64,000 nucleotides of DNA, from positions 509,116-573,115 of the forward strand of contig MNCI01003927.1 in the NCBI GenBank assembly GCA_015680685.1, given 5' to 3'. Both the position numbers and the translations under genes were made by a program. Shown here piece by piece: positions 10,730 to 22,561 of the stretch. How positions within the stretch are numbered: the first letter of the stretch is position 1; every line of letters begins with the position of its first letter. The stretch is from Gnetum montanum (Eukaryota; Streptophyta; Gnetopsida; Gnetales; Gnetaceae). Under the pieces are notes generated by a model. The model saw only the letters and a program-made list of their open reading frames with translations. It was not told where the DNA came from and ran no database searches.

Positions 10730-13700
10730 ATGCAACCTGTAAATTACTCTGACTTTAAATGTGACATTCCTGAATTGATGGGTGATAATTACAAGGTGTG
10801 GAAGGAGAGAATTCTCCTTCATTTAGGATGGATGGACATTGATTATGCTATCCGTGAGGATGAACCACCTGCAGTTAATGCAACCAGCCATCTAGATGAT
10901 ATTAGTCTTTATGATAAATGGGAGCGGTCTAATCGTCTCTGCTTTATGTTCATAAAAACCAAGATCTCGGCTGGTATATGTGGATCATTGGAACAGTATA
11001 ACAATGTGCACACTTTGTTAAAAGCTATTGATGAACAATTTGAAACATCAAACAAAGTGTTGGCCAGCACCTTGATAATGAAGTTCTCATCCATGAAGCT
11101 CACTGGAATTGGTGGTGTGCATGAGCACATCATGCACATGAGGGACATAGTGGCTCAACTAAAAACACTTGAGGTTGAGATGTTTGAATCTTTCCTTGTG
11201 CACTACATCCTAAACATGCTCCCACCGTAGTGTGGACCCTTTAAGATTTCTTACAACACACATAAGGACAAATGGTCAATTAATGAATTGATGACCATGT
11301 GTGTGCAAGAAGAGGGTAGACTAGCCATGGAAGCAAAGGAAAGTGTGCATCTGGCCATGCAAGGAAAGAACACAAAATAAGTCAACACTAAAGGGAAGGG
11401 AAAAATCCCTCCACAAGCTGATATCAAGAAGGAATCTAGATGCTTTTTCTGTAAAAAGAAAGGGCACATAAAGAAAGATTGCCTTAAACATCAGAGATGG
11501 CTTGAAAAGAAAGGTACTCAATCCTCATTTGTTTGTTTTGAATCTAATATGGTTGATGTTAGTCATAACACATGGTGGATTGACTCCGGTTCCACAATCC
11601 ATGTTACTAATTCCTTGCAGGGATTAGCAAACCTAAGGAAGCCAGTAGGAAGTGAGTCATGCATCTATTCGGGCAACAAGATGCGCTCACATGTGGAAGC
11701 GATTGGCACATGCAAATTAGTTTTAAGTAGTGGTTTTGTTTTGGATTTGGAAAGGACATTTTACATTCCTTGTTTTTCAAGGAATTTAATTTCTGTATCA
11801 AGGCTTGTATCATTGGGATTTTCCTTTAACTTTTCAGATACTATGTTCAGTTTATCTTATAGATCTGAAATAGTTGGAAATGGTACATTAACAGATGGTC
11901 TTTTTCAACTTAATTTACAAAACGACACTTCTTACACTTCTATGCATGTTCATGCTGGCATTAAGCGATGTGTTATGAATGAGGAATCCTCTATGTTATG
12001 GCATCGTAGATTAGGCCATATCTCCATTGAGAGAATCAAGCGCTTGGTAACTGATGGAGTACTTAGTACTCTTGATTTTACTGACTTTGACACTTGTGTA
12101 AACTGCATAAAGGGAAAGCAGACCAATGTGTCAAAGAAAGGTGCCAAGAGGAGTTCTGCCATATTAGAAATCATACATACGGATATTTGTAGTCCAGATA
12201 TGGATGCATATGATCAACGGTATTTCATTACCTTTATTCTTAACTACTCACGATACATGTATCTCTACTTGCTTCATCACAAAAATGAAGCTTTAGATGC
12301 CTTTAAGGTATTTAGGGTTGAAGTAGAGAAACAATGCGGTAAGCAAATAAAGATAGTGAGGTCTGATAGAGGTGGTGAATACTATGGTAGATACACTGAT
12401 GATGGACAAGCACCTGGTCCCTTTGCTAAGTTTCTTCAAGAGCATGGGATTGTTGCCCAATACACTATGCCTGGTTCTCCAGACCAAAATGGTGTGGCAG
12501 AAAGAAGAAACCGAACATTATTGGACATGGTGCGGAGTATGCTTAGTAGCTCCAAGCTTCCTAAGTCTTTGTGGAATGAAGCCCTTAAGACGGCAGTGTA
12601 TATATTAAACCGAGTTCCAACCAAGGCTATCTCTAAGATACCATTTGAATTGTGGAAAAGTTGGAAACTGACTTTGCGACATATACGCATTTGGGGATGC
12701 CCGTCTGAGGTAAGAGTCTATAATCCACAAGAGAAGAAGCTAGACCCTAGGACCATAAGTGGGTATTTCGTTGGATATGCCGAACGGTCTAAGGGATACA
12801 GATTTTATTGTCCATCACATACTACTAGGTTTGTGGAATCAAGGAATGCTAAATTTCTTGAGAATGACTTGATTAGTGGGAGTCATCATTCCTGGAACGA
12901 AATTCCAGCGACTGATCATGCGGATGCTCAACCCTCTACTTCAAGTACTCGATTGATTGTTGTACACAACACGCCTACAGTACAAATACGTGATGTACAT
13001 CCACCAGTCGTTGAAGTTCCACAAACTGCTGGTCAAGACATAGTAGATCCAGCTGAACAACAGATACCAGTTCCTGTTGAACAGCCCGTTGATCATCTTG
13101 CCCCTCAGGAGCCTGATGAACCAACATTAAGACGATCTACTAGAATAAAGCGATCAGCGATTCCTAGTGACTATATAGTGTATCTACAGGAATCTGACTA
13201 CAACATAGGAGCCGAAAATGATCCTGACACGTTTTCACAAGCCATGAGTTGTAAGGAATCCGACTTATGGTATGATGCCATGAAAGATGAGATGAACTCT
13301 ATGTCCACTAATGGAGTCTGGGATCTTGTCAAGTTGCCCAATGGTGTTAAAGCCATAGGATCCAAATGGGTCTTCAAGACTAAAAGAGACTCCTTGGGCA
13401 ACATTGAAAGATATAAGGCTAGACTTGTTGCCAAAGGGTTCACTCAGCAGGAGGGAATAGATTACATGGAGACCTTTTCTCCTGTATCTAAGAAGGACTC
13501 CCTTCGTGTGATCATGGCATTGGTAGCTCACTTTGATTTTGAACTACATCAAATGGATGTGAAAACAACATTCCTTAATGGTGATCTAGAGGAAGAGGTT
13601 TATATGAAACAACCTGAAGGATTCTCCTCTAATGATGGTGAGCAATTGGTATGCAAGCTTAAGAAGTCTATATATGGCTTGAAACAGGCCTCCCGTCAGT

Positions 13701-14791
13701 GGTATTTGAAATTCCATGATGTCATCACTTCATTTGGCTTTGAAGAAAACATCATGGATCAATGCATATACCAGAAGGTCAGTGGGAGTAAAATCTGTTT
13801 TCTTGTCCTCTATGTGGATGATATCCTTCTTGCAACCAATGATCATGGATTTTTATATGCGGTGAAACAATTTCTCTCTAAGAATTTTGACATGCAGGAT
13901 ATGGGTGAGGCATCTTATGTCCTTGGCATTAAGATCCATAGGGATAGATCTAGATATATTCTGGGTCTATCGCAGGAAACCTATATTAATAAAGTTCTAG
14001 AGAGGTTTCGGATGAAAGATTGTTCACCAAGTATTGCACCCATTGTAAAGGGTGACAGGTTCAATTTGAACCAGTGCCCTATGAATGATTTAGAGAAAAG
14101 TCACATGAGCAACATTCCATATGCTTCAGCTGTTGGAAGCCTTATGTATGCTCAGGTCTGCACACGACCTGACATTGCATTTGCTGTGGGGATGTTGGGC
14201 CGATATCAGAGTAATCCAGGTATCGACCACTGGAAGGCTGCAAAGAAAGTCATGAGGTACCTTCAAGGTACAAAGGATTACATGCTTATGTATCGACGAA
14301 CTGACCATTTGGAGGTGATTGGCTACTCCGATTCAGACTTTGCTGGCTGCGTTGATTCCAGGAAATCAACATCAGGTTATGTTTTTATGCCAGCTAGAGG
14401 AGCCATCTCCTGGAGGAGTGGAAAGAAAACCTTGGTTGCTACTTCCACAATGGAGGCAGAGTTCGTTTCTTTTTTTGAGGCTACTTCACATGGTGTATGG
14501 TTAAAGAGTTTCATATCAGGGCTTAGAATTCTGGATTCAATATCTAGGCCATTATAGATATTTTGTGACAAATCAGCTGCTGTCTTTATGGCTAAGAATA
14601 ATAAGAGTGGCAGTTGAAATAAACACGTCGACATAAAGTACTTAGCCATAAGGGATCGCATTAAAGAAAATAAAGTGATCATAGATCATATCAGCACTGA
14701 ATTAATGCTAGCTAATCCTTTGACCAAAGGAATGCCACCACGGTCATTCAAGGGTCATGTCACTCGGATGGGACTTGGTTCCATGATGTAA
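10730..14791 (+). pseudogene. Copia gag-pol polyprotein, single frame with four stops
   Basis: One frame runs from ATG 10730 to the natural stop TAA 14789-14791, interrupted by TAG 11228, TAA 11378, TAG 14555 and TGA 14615 and by no frameshift. Gag core: 10730-11230. Zinc knuckle [14 protein letters not shown]: 11441-11482. From 11549: protease [14 protein letters not shown]-pre-integrase LWHRRLGH, and integrase with [13 protein letters not shown] and [13 protein letters not shown] (DDE residues all present). RT follows with WVFKTKRD, the catalytic LYVDDILL and its neighbours, and then RNase H with YSDSDFAGC. It would encode particle protein and all replication enzymes of a Ty1/copia element. 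The stops fit C-to-T changes in Gln or Arg codons. The FIDDYSR-like box is FILNYSR, a non-catalytic change. Confidence 0.93.
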
Positions 14792-15067
14792 TATGTTGTA
14801 CAACATTACAGTGTTAATGAAACTCTATTCAGTTGTGCGTTTCTCATACAGTTGCACATAAAGTCATTAGAGAACACACACATAAAGGATGGACCGCGAA
14901 TAAACATTGGGTTTGTTCATACAGTTAAAGTGACCATATAAAGGAATTGACTTTAAGAAATAATACATTGTAATACCTGAAAGATACTACTCGCATTAAG
15001 AGGAACTATCGCCATGATTCATGTATTTGTTTCTTGAAAGTTGGATATTAGAATAAATATGGAGACC

Positions 15068-15078
15068 AAGTGGGAGAT
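15068..15078 (+). other. Polypurine tract of element F
   Basis: AAGTGGGAGAT directly precedes the 3' LTR start TGTAAC, as in typical copia elements, where it primes plus-strand DNA. Confidence 0.85.
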
Positions 15079-15586
15079 TGTAACAATGTGATAGCTTTGG
15101 ACAGCAACATGACAGTTTTCATTGCTATCCATTGATAGCGTACGTTGCTATCCTTGGCAAGCAACATGTGAAAATGATTGTCATCGATTGCAACATATGG
15201 TGACAACTCGTTACAATCCATCCGTTGAAATCTATTCATTGTTATCTTGTAATGGTCTCATATTTTTCTAATAAATGGTAACTGATTTTGAGGCCTTTTG
15301 GGTTTTTGATGGGAGAACAAGGCACGGGGAATCAATTGCAGCGTAGCAGTTCAAGTCCCTTTCACAGTCGCTTATAGTCTGCATACATCATCACCGCAGA
15401 GCGCCCGTGTGAAAGAAGATCCAGAACATTCATCAATGGCATCAATGGCTGAAGGTCAGTTTGATCTATTTTTCAAATTATTTTGTGCATTTTTGTTTCA
15501 TGCACATTTGTAGATTAAGAGATCTGTTTTTACTTGCTTCCGCTTGTGCAATCGGTTTTGATGTTGATGCACGTAGATTTCTTACA
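15079..15586 (+). repeat. 3' LTR of copia element F
   Basis: 508 bp, TGTAAC...TTACA, followed at once by the target duplication ACAGT. Most differences from the 5' LTR are transitions (about 24 of 29), as expected for methylated DNA. Confidence 0.93.
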
Positions 15587-15591
15587 ACAGT

Positions 15592-16845
15592 TTCTATTGA
15601 AGCTTCATCAAGTAAACAGTGTACAGTAAAAGGTAAATAAGATTCAATACACTTGTCTCTGGATCCTCAAGCTTCATAAGTAATCAAATAACGCAATTAA
15701 ACAACCATGAAAGACGAAGAAAAAATAAGCAGCTTACAATGCATGCGTACACAATATACTCAACTTTTCTGTGGATGCCATTGCAGTGAAATATGTATCT
15801 GATTGACGCAATGAATGAGAGTAACGATATATCCTGGAAATTTAGATCACGCAGGTAAGTATGCAACTCTTAGTAAGGAAACTTCTGGATCCTGCAAAGT
15901 TTGTTCGCGTTCAGAATAAATATTAAATTAACTACTACCTTCCGCGATGTATGCAATGCAAATTGCAACAATATAATTTCAATTTGCGCGTATTGCATGT
16001 CGAGCCTTTAAAAAAAATTGGAATGAAAGAACTCATGAGTCATAATGTACGTTAATAAATATTAAAATAAAATAAAACTGGATAAAACGAACACGGACAA
16101 AAGTTTAGTGGACATAACATTGCAATTGAACGGCTGTATGTTGCCTCCTCAACAGCTGAGCGGACAATCTGCTCCGGACACCGGAGGTCATGGAATTTTT
16201 TTTGGAAGTGGATCAAGTTTTGAGGTCAGGCACAACGAACTAGTCATTACGGCAGTTTTCATAGGGAACCTCCATGTCTAAGTCTAAGGGCTTGTTGTGC
16301 ACACCCTAACATCGGTCCTAGGATTGGATATGACGTCACCATCGATCACCCTTGACTAACCCGATTTGAACTTGTGATCTCAAGCTTATGAGTCTACATG
16401 TTACGTTACTTTGGCGTTACCTTTTTAGAAAGGGCCCAAAGGGACGAGACACGAACATGGTGAGTGGCAAAACAAGGAACTCAAAAGGTGACTTACCGAT
16501 GAAGCAAGAATAGACCTCAAGAGAGGAGATTCCCTACATATCAATATGGTGAAAAGGAAACATAAAAACTTAGTATCTTTAGTGATTTTCACAAGATTAT
16601 TCATTTATTTGTCTCTTGAAATTTAGGGGTTAGTTTAAGGTCTCACCCTTCATTTCAACTCACAAAAAAGAAAAGATTATAATAAAGATTCTCAATATTG
16701 TATAGTGACAATATTAGTATTCATACGCCTTTGCTATGAACCTTGCAATGTTTGCACTAGACCATGACCAACCACACCCATCCCACCCCACTATAGATAC
16801 TTAGGTGATAGGGATAGGTTCTAATAATCTCACTTAAAGAATGAG
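15592..16845. other. No gene recognised
   Basis: This was contiguous with 8132-8666 before element F inserted. A minus-strand ATG-containing stretch near 15740-15785 could be a 5' exon of the lectin gene, but its phase does not fit the exon at 8131. No LTR or domain is recognised. The CG content rises locally near 16140-16190. Confidence 0.3.
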
Positions 16846-16849
16846 CGCA

Positions 16850-17235
16850 TCATGATGTTCACTAGTGTTTGTGCCTATCTAAGTGGTGTTCTACTACATG
16901 TTGTGAGAACTTGTTCGGATGTGAATTTTTGACTAGCAGTTGCTCATCCACATTGACTTGGCTTGTCAACACTACTATTGTACAACTGGTGCACCCTAGG
17001 TTGGCCCAACCCAATCCTCTCGTACTAGGGAGTAGTGTCCTCACAGTTCTTCCTTCAACACCAACAATGAATAGGAACTAAATTGTCTCACAACATTCTA
17101 AACCCAACTCAGATACCACTTTCATTGGCAAACAATCAAACCCTTTGGACCTTCTTCAACCCTATGATGCAATGAGTCAACATCGAGGTACAAAACGACT
17201 TTGTCGATATCCACTCTTGGGAGTCATCAGTTGGT
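16850..17235 (-). pseudogene. rrn26: Decayed organellar (probably mitochondrial) LSU rRNA 3' fragment
   Basis: The plus strand is antisense to a 23S-type rRNA. CCTCTCGTACTAGG (17016-17029) is the complement of the sarcin-ricin loop. It is followed in the right order by blocks matching domain VI and the end of domain V, for example AATTGTCTCACAACATTCTA, CATCGAGGTACAAAACGAC and CTCTTGGGAGTCATCAG. The last block and CACTTTCATTGGC resemble plant mitochondrial 26S more than plastid 23S, as I recall them. Many C-to-T changes on the plus strand show it is old and nuclear (a NUMT). It ends abruptly at about 17235, before the CTGTTATCCC block. Confidence 0.7.
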
Positions 17236-17469
17236 TTTAGCAAAACGCTAGTAGTTTTACCTCTCCAGAGATAGAATAAGGTGGTGTACAACCCCTTGTG
17301 TGTTTCATGGTTAATTTGACTTAGCAGATCCCATTCCAAATTTAGCCTCAACAAACCATATCCAGTGACTTCACATTAATACATTCGGCTGACCCATCCT
17401 CTTGAAGTAACAAGAATGTCTCCACCAAAGAGTCACCAACATTCTGATGAAGCGAAAGATGCGATAGGA
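17236..17469. other. No gene recognised; between rRNA fragment and element B
   Basis: Part may still be organellar sequence. From about 17470 upward the sequence matches the internal 3' region of element D (35946 onward). Confidence 0.3.
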
Positions 17470-18210
17470 AGTGAGGAAGGGCCTTAGTTAGAGGGAACAT
17501 TTTTATTTTGAGTTCCATAACTAGTGCTTGTAGCCCAGATGATTATTTCGTCTAAGGGGTGTGCTTTGAATTCCCACTTTTTTTTTTTGTTTTTTTTATG
17601 TTTATACGTGAGAACCACACCATGCAAAGACTTTGTTATTTTTATTAACTCAACTTCCCAATAATGGAGCAATGTCGGAATGGGAAGGAAAAATTAAGAA
17701 GAAAACATCCAAGCACCCAAGATAATGGCCAACACAAATGCATCAAGTTCCCTTGAACTCACCCCCTTTTCAATCCTTGATTCCTTTCTTAGTTTGAGAA
17801 ATGCCCAGTCATCGATTCATTGATAGTTCTTAATTAGAAAGGGACTGTACAGTTCCAAGCCAAGAGAGACCATAGAAATTTATGGATGTATGGATGAAGT
17901 GGACTCATTGCCTGTCATATCAAAAGAACCATACCTTAGTATCAACATTATAATCTTAAAGGTAAAAACCAAACATTAGCAACTGATAGAAAATAGTTCA
18001 TACCATCATTAGAGCACTTATTGGGTGACAAACTTAACAAAATAGATAAACACACACATACATACACACAAATAAAAGAAAAAGTATAAACAATGTTGTA
18101 AAACAAAAATAAGAAAAGAAATTTGTAAAACAAAAATGTGCAAAAGAAAAGATGTGTAAAACAAAAAATTAAAAAGAACTGAGGGCCTCAAATGATCAGC
18201 ATAGGTGGCC

Positions 18211-18226
18211 ATCTCCCCCATGACTA
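18211..18226 (-). other. Internal PPT-like motif of element B
   Basis: The minus strand reads TTAGTCATGGGGGAGAT, matching the motif in A (836-851) and the PPT context of C and D. Confidence 0.5.
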
Positions 18227-18570
18227 AATTGAAAGGAAGAGATCCAAAATAACGAGTGCCTGTTTGAATTTCTTAGAAGTGTCCAACTCCTCCCAATTGG
18301 TGTTCTTAAGTTAAGGATTGGAAGTTGGTGACGCTCATACTCCAAATTATCTATGCTCTTGTTGTGGACGTGAGTTGTTCCCCTAGTTCATTCCATGCAT
18401 GTTGGTGGGCTACTATTTTGATTAGCTGTCAACCACTGGGTGTTCTCTTGTTATGTGGTTGCTACATACAGGCACCTTTGTATCTAAGTTTCTTGGGCAC
18501 ACCAGTTGCATGCAGGAGATGTTGAGCATTCCTCCATGTCATCACCCTCTGAGTCACAGTATGTGATGCA

Positions 18571-19050
18571 TCAAACTTTCTTCTTTTCGATCTTTCCATA
18601 AATTTTTTCCTTAGATATTTCCAAGGAAAGATCATGGATTCCTAGGCACGCATTGATGGTGCTGAGCCATGCCCTCCCCATTATAATTGGGAAGTACCCT
18701 TTGTTACTATTGACTTCTATCACTAGGAAATCAACTGGGTATGACCAACCACACACAGTGGAAATGATGTCCTCCACCAATCCCAAGGGAATAGTGATGG
18801 ACTGGTCAGCCAACTCTAGTTGAATATTATTCTTCTTAAGTGGAGGCAGGTTCCAGGCTTTATACATTTCTCGTGAGATTAAGTTGACTCCAAAACCTAA
18901 GTCAAGAAGAGCCTTATGAGGTTCATTCCCAATGAATTGAAGGTAGATTAAGGGACTTCCAGGGTAAGAGAGTTTCTTGGGAAGGTGGCCCACCTTGATC
19001 CAATCAGTAATGGTATGTGTTAATGTAATCGTATACGTTGAGCTCTATTG
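18571..19050 (-). pseudogene. Element B aspartic protease
   Basis: An open 140-residue stretch (18571-18993) shows HKALLDLGFGVNLISREMY, corresponding to the family's active-site region (usual form D-x-G-A-S-x-N). It continues with LELADQSITIPLGLVEDII, YPVDFLVIEV and IIMGRAWLSTINACLGI. The active site reads DLGFG, so the catalytic box is altered. Residue similarity to the remnant in A (3763-4062) is high. The frame is the same as the second part of gag (19045-20463), suggesting a gag-protease fusion. Confidence 0.7.
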
Positions 19051-21565
19051 TTGGTTTGAAGGGATCTTTGAAGTCTTATTTGTTGGAGAAGCATGCATAG
19101 ACTCAACTACTTGTGGTTGTGAGAGCTTGTTTAGACTTTTGGTTATGAAGAAAGGTCTTCTCTTCATGTGGTTTCTAGAACTAGTAGTGAGTTGAAGATT
19201 TACAACTCTTGTAGCATTACGTTGCTGCAGTTGAGTGGGGAGTTCCCCTTGCATTATTGGAGTAGGTGGTATTGGAACTATCGGCATAAGAGTGGTAGAT
19301 GGATTTGGAGGATGGTATGTATGTGGTGTGTCTCCTGTAGGAGAAGGAGTCCTAAAATACTCCTAAACTTGGTAGTAACATTGTGGGGTTGCAGGACCCA
19401 TAGAGTCACTTGGAGAAACTGGCTACTGCATGTAGTAGCCATATGGGTCTGGTTGCCAATAAGGGTATTGTTGCCTTGGCTGTGGCATCCCCCATGACTG
19501 TGGCTGTTTCCACTGCTGGTGTTGCCCAATAGGTTGCGGTAGAGTCCCACTTGGATAATATGTTAATGGTTGGTGGAACTACCTCGGGTTACCTTGGGAA
19601 TAAGGTAACCTTCGTGGTGCTTGTCATTTGTTAGGTCTTGGGTTGAGTGCATACACCCCAGACTCTTGCAGACGTGAGATTATTTGGAAACATTCCTTAG
19701 GATGGTCATATTGGCAGATCTCACATCCACCTTCATCTTCTATATCTGAATCCACAACCTCATCGGTGATAGTCATTTTTCCTTTACCCTTGTTACGTGC
19801 ATGGTCAGAATCTCTCCACTTTTTCTTATCATGGTAACTACTTCGTTCCTAAGAATCCTCTATGATTTTTAGAACGGTTTCAATTTTACTATCTAAGGAG
19901 CTCCATATTTCATCTACCTTAGCCGTCACTTTCATTGTTAATTTCTGAAGCAGCAAGGTCTTTCTATTCACCAACTCTTCGAGTGGTGACTCATCCTCTT
20001 CCTCACAGAATCTTACTTCCCTTTTTCGGAGGGAAGGATCTCGGTTATACTCTTCCACACTTTCTCTTTTCTGTAGCTCTCCTTCTTCTTTAGCTACTTG
20101 CTCCAACAATCTATGAACTTCATGGAATCTAAGTTCAGGTAATCTCTCTTGGGCATATGTCCCAAGGGTTCCCCTAATTTCGTGTCTTAGCCCATCTACG
20201 AGGTGGCGAAGTTGATCCTGTTGTGCGTAACCATGGCCTTGAAAATAATGTAGCAATGCATAATATCAGCCAATGGTAGCATCCAAGGGTTCGTGATTAC
20301 CCTGCTTCCATCCTTGGATCTTTTTACGCAAGTTGGACACTCGGGAGTATGTTTGATACTTATCATTAAATAGCTCTAGCATCGTACTCCACCTCCTAAT
20401 GGTTTCTAGCTCTAAAGACCAGTACCAACTTTCTGCTTCTTTTATGAGTATCCTAGGAAACAACTTTAACTTCTGCCACTCATTTTCAATATTCTACAAG
20501 GCACATGCATCGTGGAATTCCTGTAAGTGATTCTATAGATTAGCATTATATCCCCCCCTCAAATTGTGGGATATTATTCATGTCTAGTCTCTTAATCTAG
20601 CTATCCTTTTGGTGCCTTGTAGGTATTCTAACGGCCTCCGTAATATCTAACATACTTTGGGTGGCAAGTAGGGGTTCATCATGATCATCTCTCTCATGAC
20701 GTCTATGGTGCCTACGTGGTTCCCTACTTTCCCTTCTTTCATGCCTGGATTCTCTAGAATTCCCTCGTCCTCGCTCTCGACTCTCTCATCAAGGTCTCTC
20801 ATTTTGGTTACCCTTATCCTCACCATTTTGCTCTTTGTGACTGTGTCCTAATGTGGAAGGAGAGGGTGAATGATGTGATGAAGGGGAAGAAGAAGGGGAA
20901 CCATCATCATGACAATGTTTCTTACCTTCTCTTTGGTGGCTACGACCCTGATCGTGATGATGATCTAAATGCTTACCCTTATCTTGTGCTTGTGTTCCCT
21001 TAGTGAACACTTGGTGTTTGTGGGAATTAGAACTAGGGTTGTGTATCGTGGAGCGCAGGTTCTGATACCCCACCTCCTCACTATTGTTAGGAGGGGGAAC
21101 ATCATTTCGTGGAGAACCTATTGAGATAGGTTCACCACCCTTAATTTCTCTTATGATGGACGAAGCATTACGGGGGCCTTTTCCCTTCAATGATGTGTGG
21201 CAACTCTCCTGCTGCAAGTCCCGTTGACATTGCGCTTCTATGGGATGGTAGTCCCTTGTGTCATAATCTTCTACAATGTATTCAATGTATAGATGCGTTA
21301 GGTCTATCTATGCAAGAGCATGAAGGAGCATGTTAGGGACTACCCGATCTGGGGGTAACACTATGTTACCTTGCAAATCTCTCCAGCACATTTGTTCATC
21401 CTGATGGAGGATAAAAGTAAAATCGGGTATATACTCATCGTGATGAGTATACACTACCCGATACTCTTGAGGAACTGGTGGATCTAGGTTATGTTTGTTA
21501 GACCACTGACTGTCTCTTGTGTGATCCCTAGGTGGTGAAGTGCTTTTATGAGAAGAAGAAGACAT
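19051..21565 (-). pseudogene. Element B gag polyprotein, frameshifted
   Basis: Starts at ATG 21563-21565 (MSSSSHKSTSPPRDHTRD). A first frame runs to about 20789 and contains a Ser/His/Gln-rich disordered stretch. A second frame (20463 down to 19045) holds the gag core with AESWYWSLELETIRRWSTM, FNDKYQTYSRVSNLRKK and a long helical segment to IEDS. Next come the knuckle-like CEICQYDHPKEC near 19700 and a Pro/Gln/Tyr-rich tail with PQPRQQYPYW-like repeats. One frameshift lies between 20463 and 20789, and several stops follow. Gag would assemble particles and package RNA. Confidence 0.75.
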
Positions 21566-21690
21566 TTTTATCTTGCCAGTGTGCTATTGTTCATTATTCA
21601 AATTTTCTTCTAATTAACACTAAGGTTTCATTTAATCTTCCCAATGATATGGATGATTTCCTATGCTCTACTTAGCGCACAAACAATTTA

Positions 21691-21709
21691 GTCCCCAGCA
21701 ACGGTGCCA
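21691..21709 (-). other. Primer binding site of element B
   Basis: The plus strand GTCCCCAGCAACGGTGCCA differs by one base from that of element A and is one base inside the LTR. Confidence 0.75.
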
Positions 21710-21710
21710 A

Positions 21711-22561
21711 TGATGAGTGGCGAGGTACCCCTACACTCAACCATATGAATATGAGTGTTACATGCGTGATCCAGTCGAACTCCATAGACCAAGTGCATAC
21801 ATGCCTTATGGAATACTTAAGGTTAATCGTTCGTTGTCTTCCCAGACTTGTATTTGTCATGGTTGTATGGTTAAGTAAGTCTGAGGTATGTGATTTTTAT
21901 ATCTTTTTTGTTTTATCTTCTATGCTAATGAGGGAAAAGATGAAGAGACTAAGTAACTAACTTTAAATAACTAAGTTCTAATGCCTAGCATCAGTATCCA
22001 TTCCCACTTTCCGTTCACACCCTAAACAAATGAAACCTTATGGGATTACCAAACGCTATTCGTTACTGGAATTACCAAGCGTAACGCACATGCTCGAAGC
22101 AATCTTACTAAATGTACTTAACTATGAGAGAAGGGTTGAGAGAGATTTAATTAACTAATAAAGCAATTAAACGATGAACAATAAATAACAATAATTAAAG
22201 TCCTTTTTAACTTAGTCCATGCATTGCAAGGTTTATCCAAAAGTTCATCTTTATTTCCGTACACAAACTTGTGCTTAGGTAATAAAGATCTGTTCACTTT
22301 GGGACTCCTACTATGGGCACATGGAAATTATTCTATCTCTGGAGAGGTAAAACTGCCAGAGTTTCGCTAAGGATCTAGATCTAGATTGAGAAACAAGGGA
22401 GAGTCACCTCTTATTTATAGATTTGGCAGCACACTGCGATATCGCGTATTCGTAGGGGAAGATGTGATATCACGTACACGATATCGCGAGGGATGCAATA
22501 TCGCGGCCAATCCGATATCATGAATGCGATATCACAGCCCATGCGATATCATGTCCCATCA
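21711..22561 (-). repeat. 5' LTR of element B
   Basis: 851 bp, plus-strand TGATGAGTGG...CCCATCA. A TATA-like CTATAAATAAG (minus) is at 22410-22420. Between it and the outer end, six GATATC palindromes within about 120 bp (22436-22557) form the U3 tip. The R-U5 side is shared with the other family LTRs. Confidence 0.85.

Larger units (their letters stand above)
8672..15586 (+). mobile_element. Element F: complete Ty1/copia LTR retrotransposon
   Basis: Both LTRs start TGTAACAATGTGATAGC, and the copies differ by about 29 substitutions in 502 bp by hand count, mostly transitions, plus one 6-bp indel. The target duplication ACAGT is exact (8667-8671 and 15587-15591). Order: 5' LTR, tRNA-Met-type primer site, 1.5-kb leader containing a 355-bp gap, one gag-pol frame, polypurine tract, 3' LTR. 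It inserted between the jacalin-like exon and unassigned DNA. The coding frame has four in-frame stops but no frameshift, so decay is moderate. Confidence 0.95.
17470..22561 (-). mobile_element. Element B: gag-protease-only relative of element A, 3' end missing
   Basis: On the minus strand: complete 5' LTR (22561 to 21711), tRNA-Asp-type primer site, gag, zinc-knuckle-like box, Pro-rich tail, protease, PPT-like motif, T-rich tail. Compared with A, everything from A position about 885 to 3515 (RT, RNase H, integrase) is missing; the junction lies at about 18256. Similarity to relatives stops at about 17470, where rRNA-type DNA begins, so the 3' part and 3' LTR are lost. No target duplication can be tested. 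It would depend on another element's pol for movement. Confidence 0.8.

Noticed and set aside
10289-10822. ORFs spanning the N run at 10348-10702
   Set aside because: They are open only because N is untranslated; no coding evidence.
15740-15785. Possible first exon of the lectin gene (ATG followed by a GTAAGC donor, minus strand)
   Set aside because: The reading phase does not fit the exon at 8131 and no domain sequence is present.
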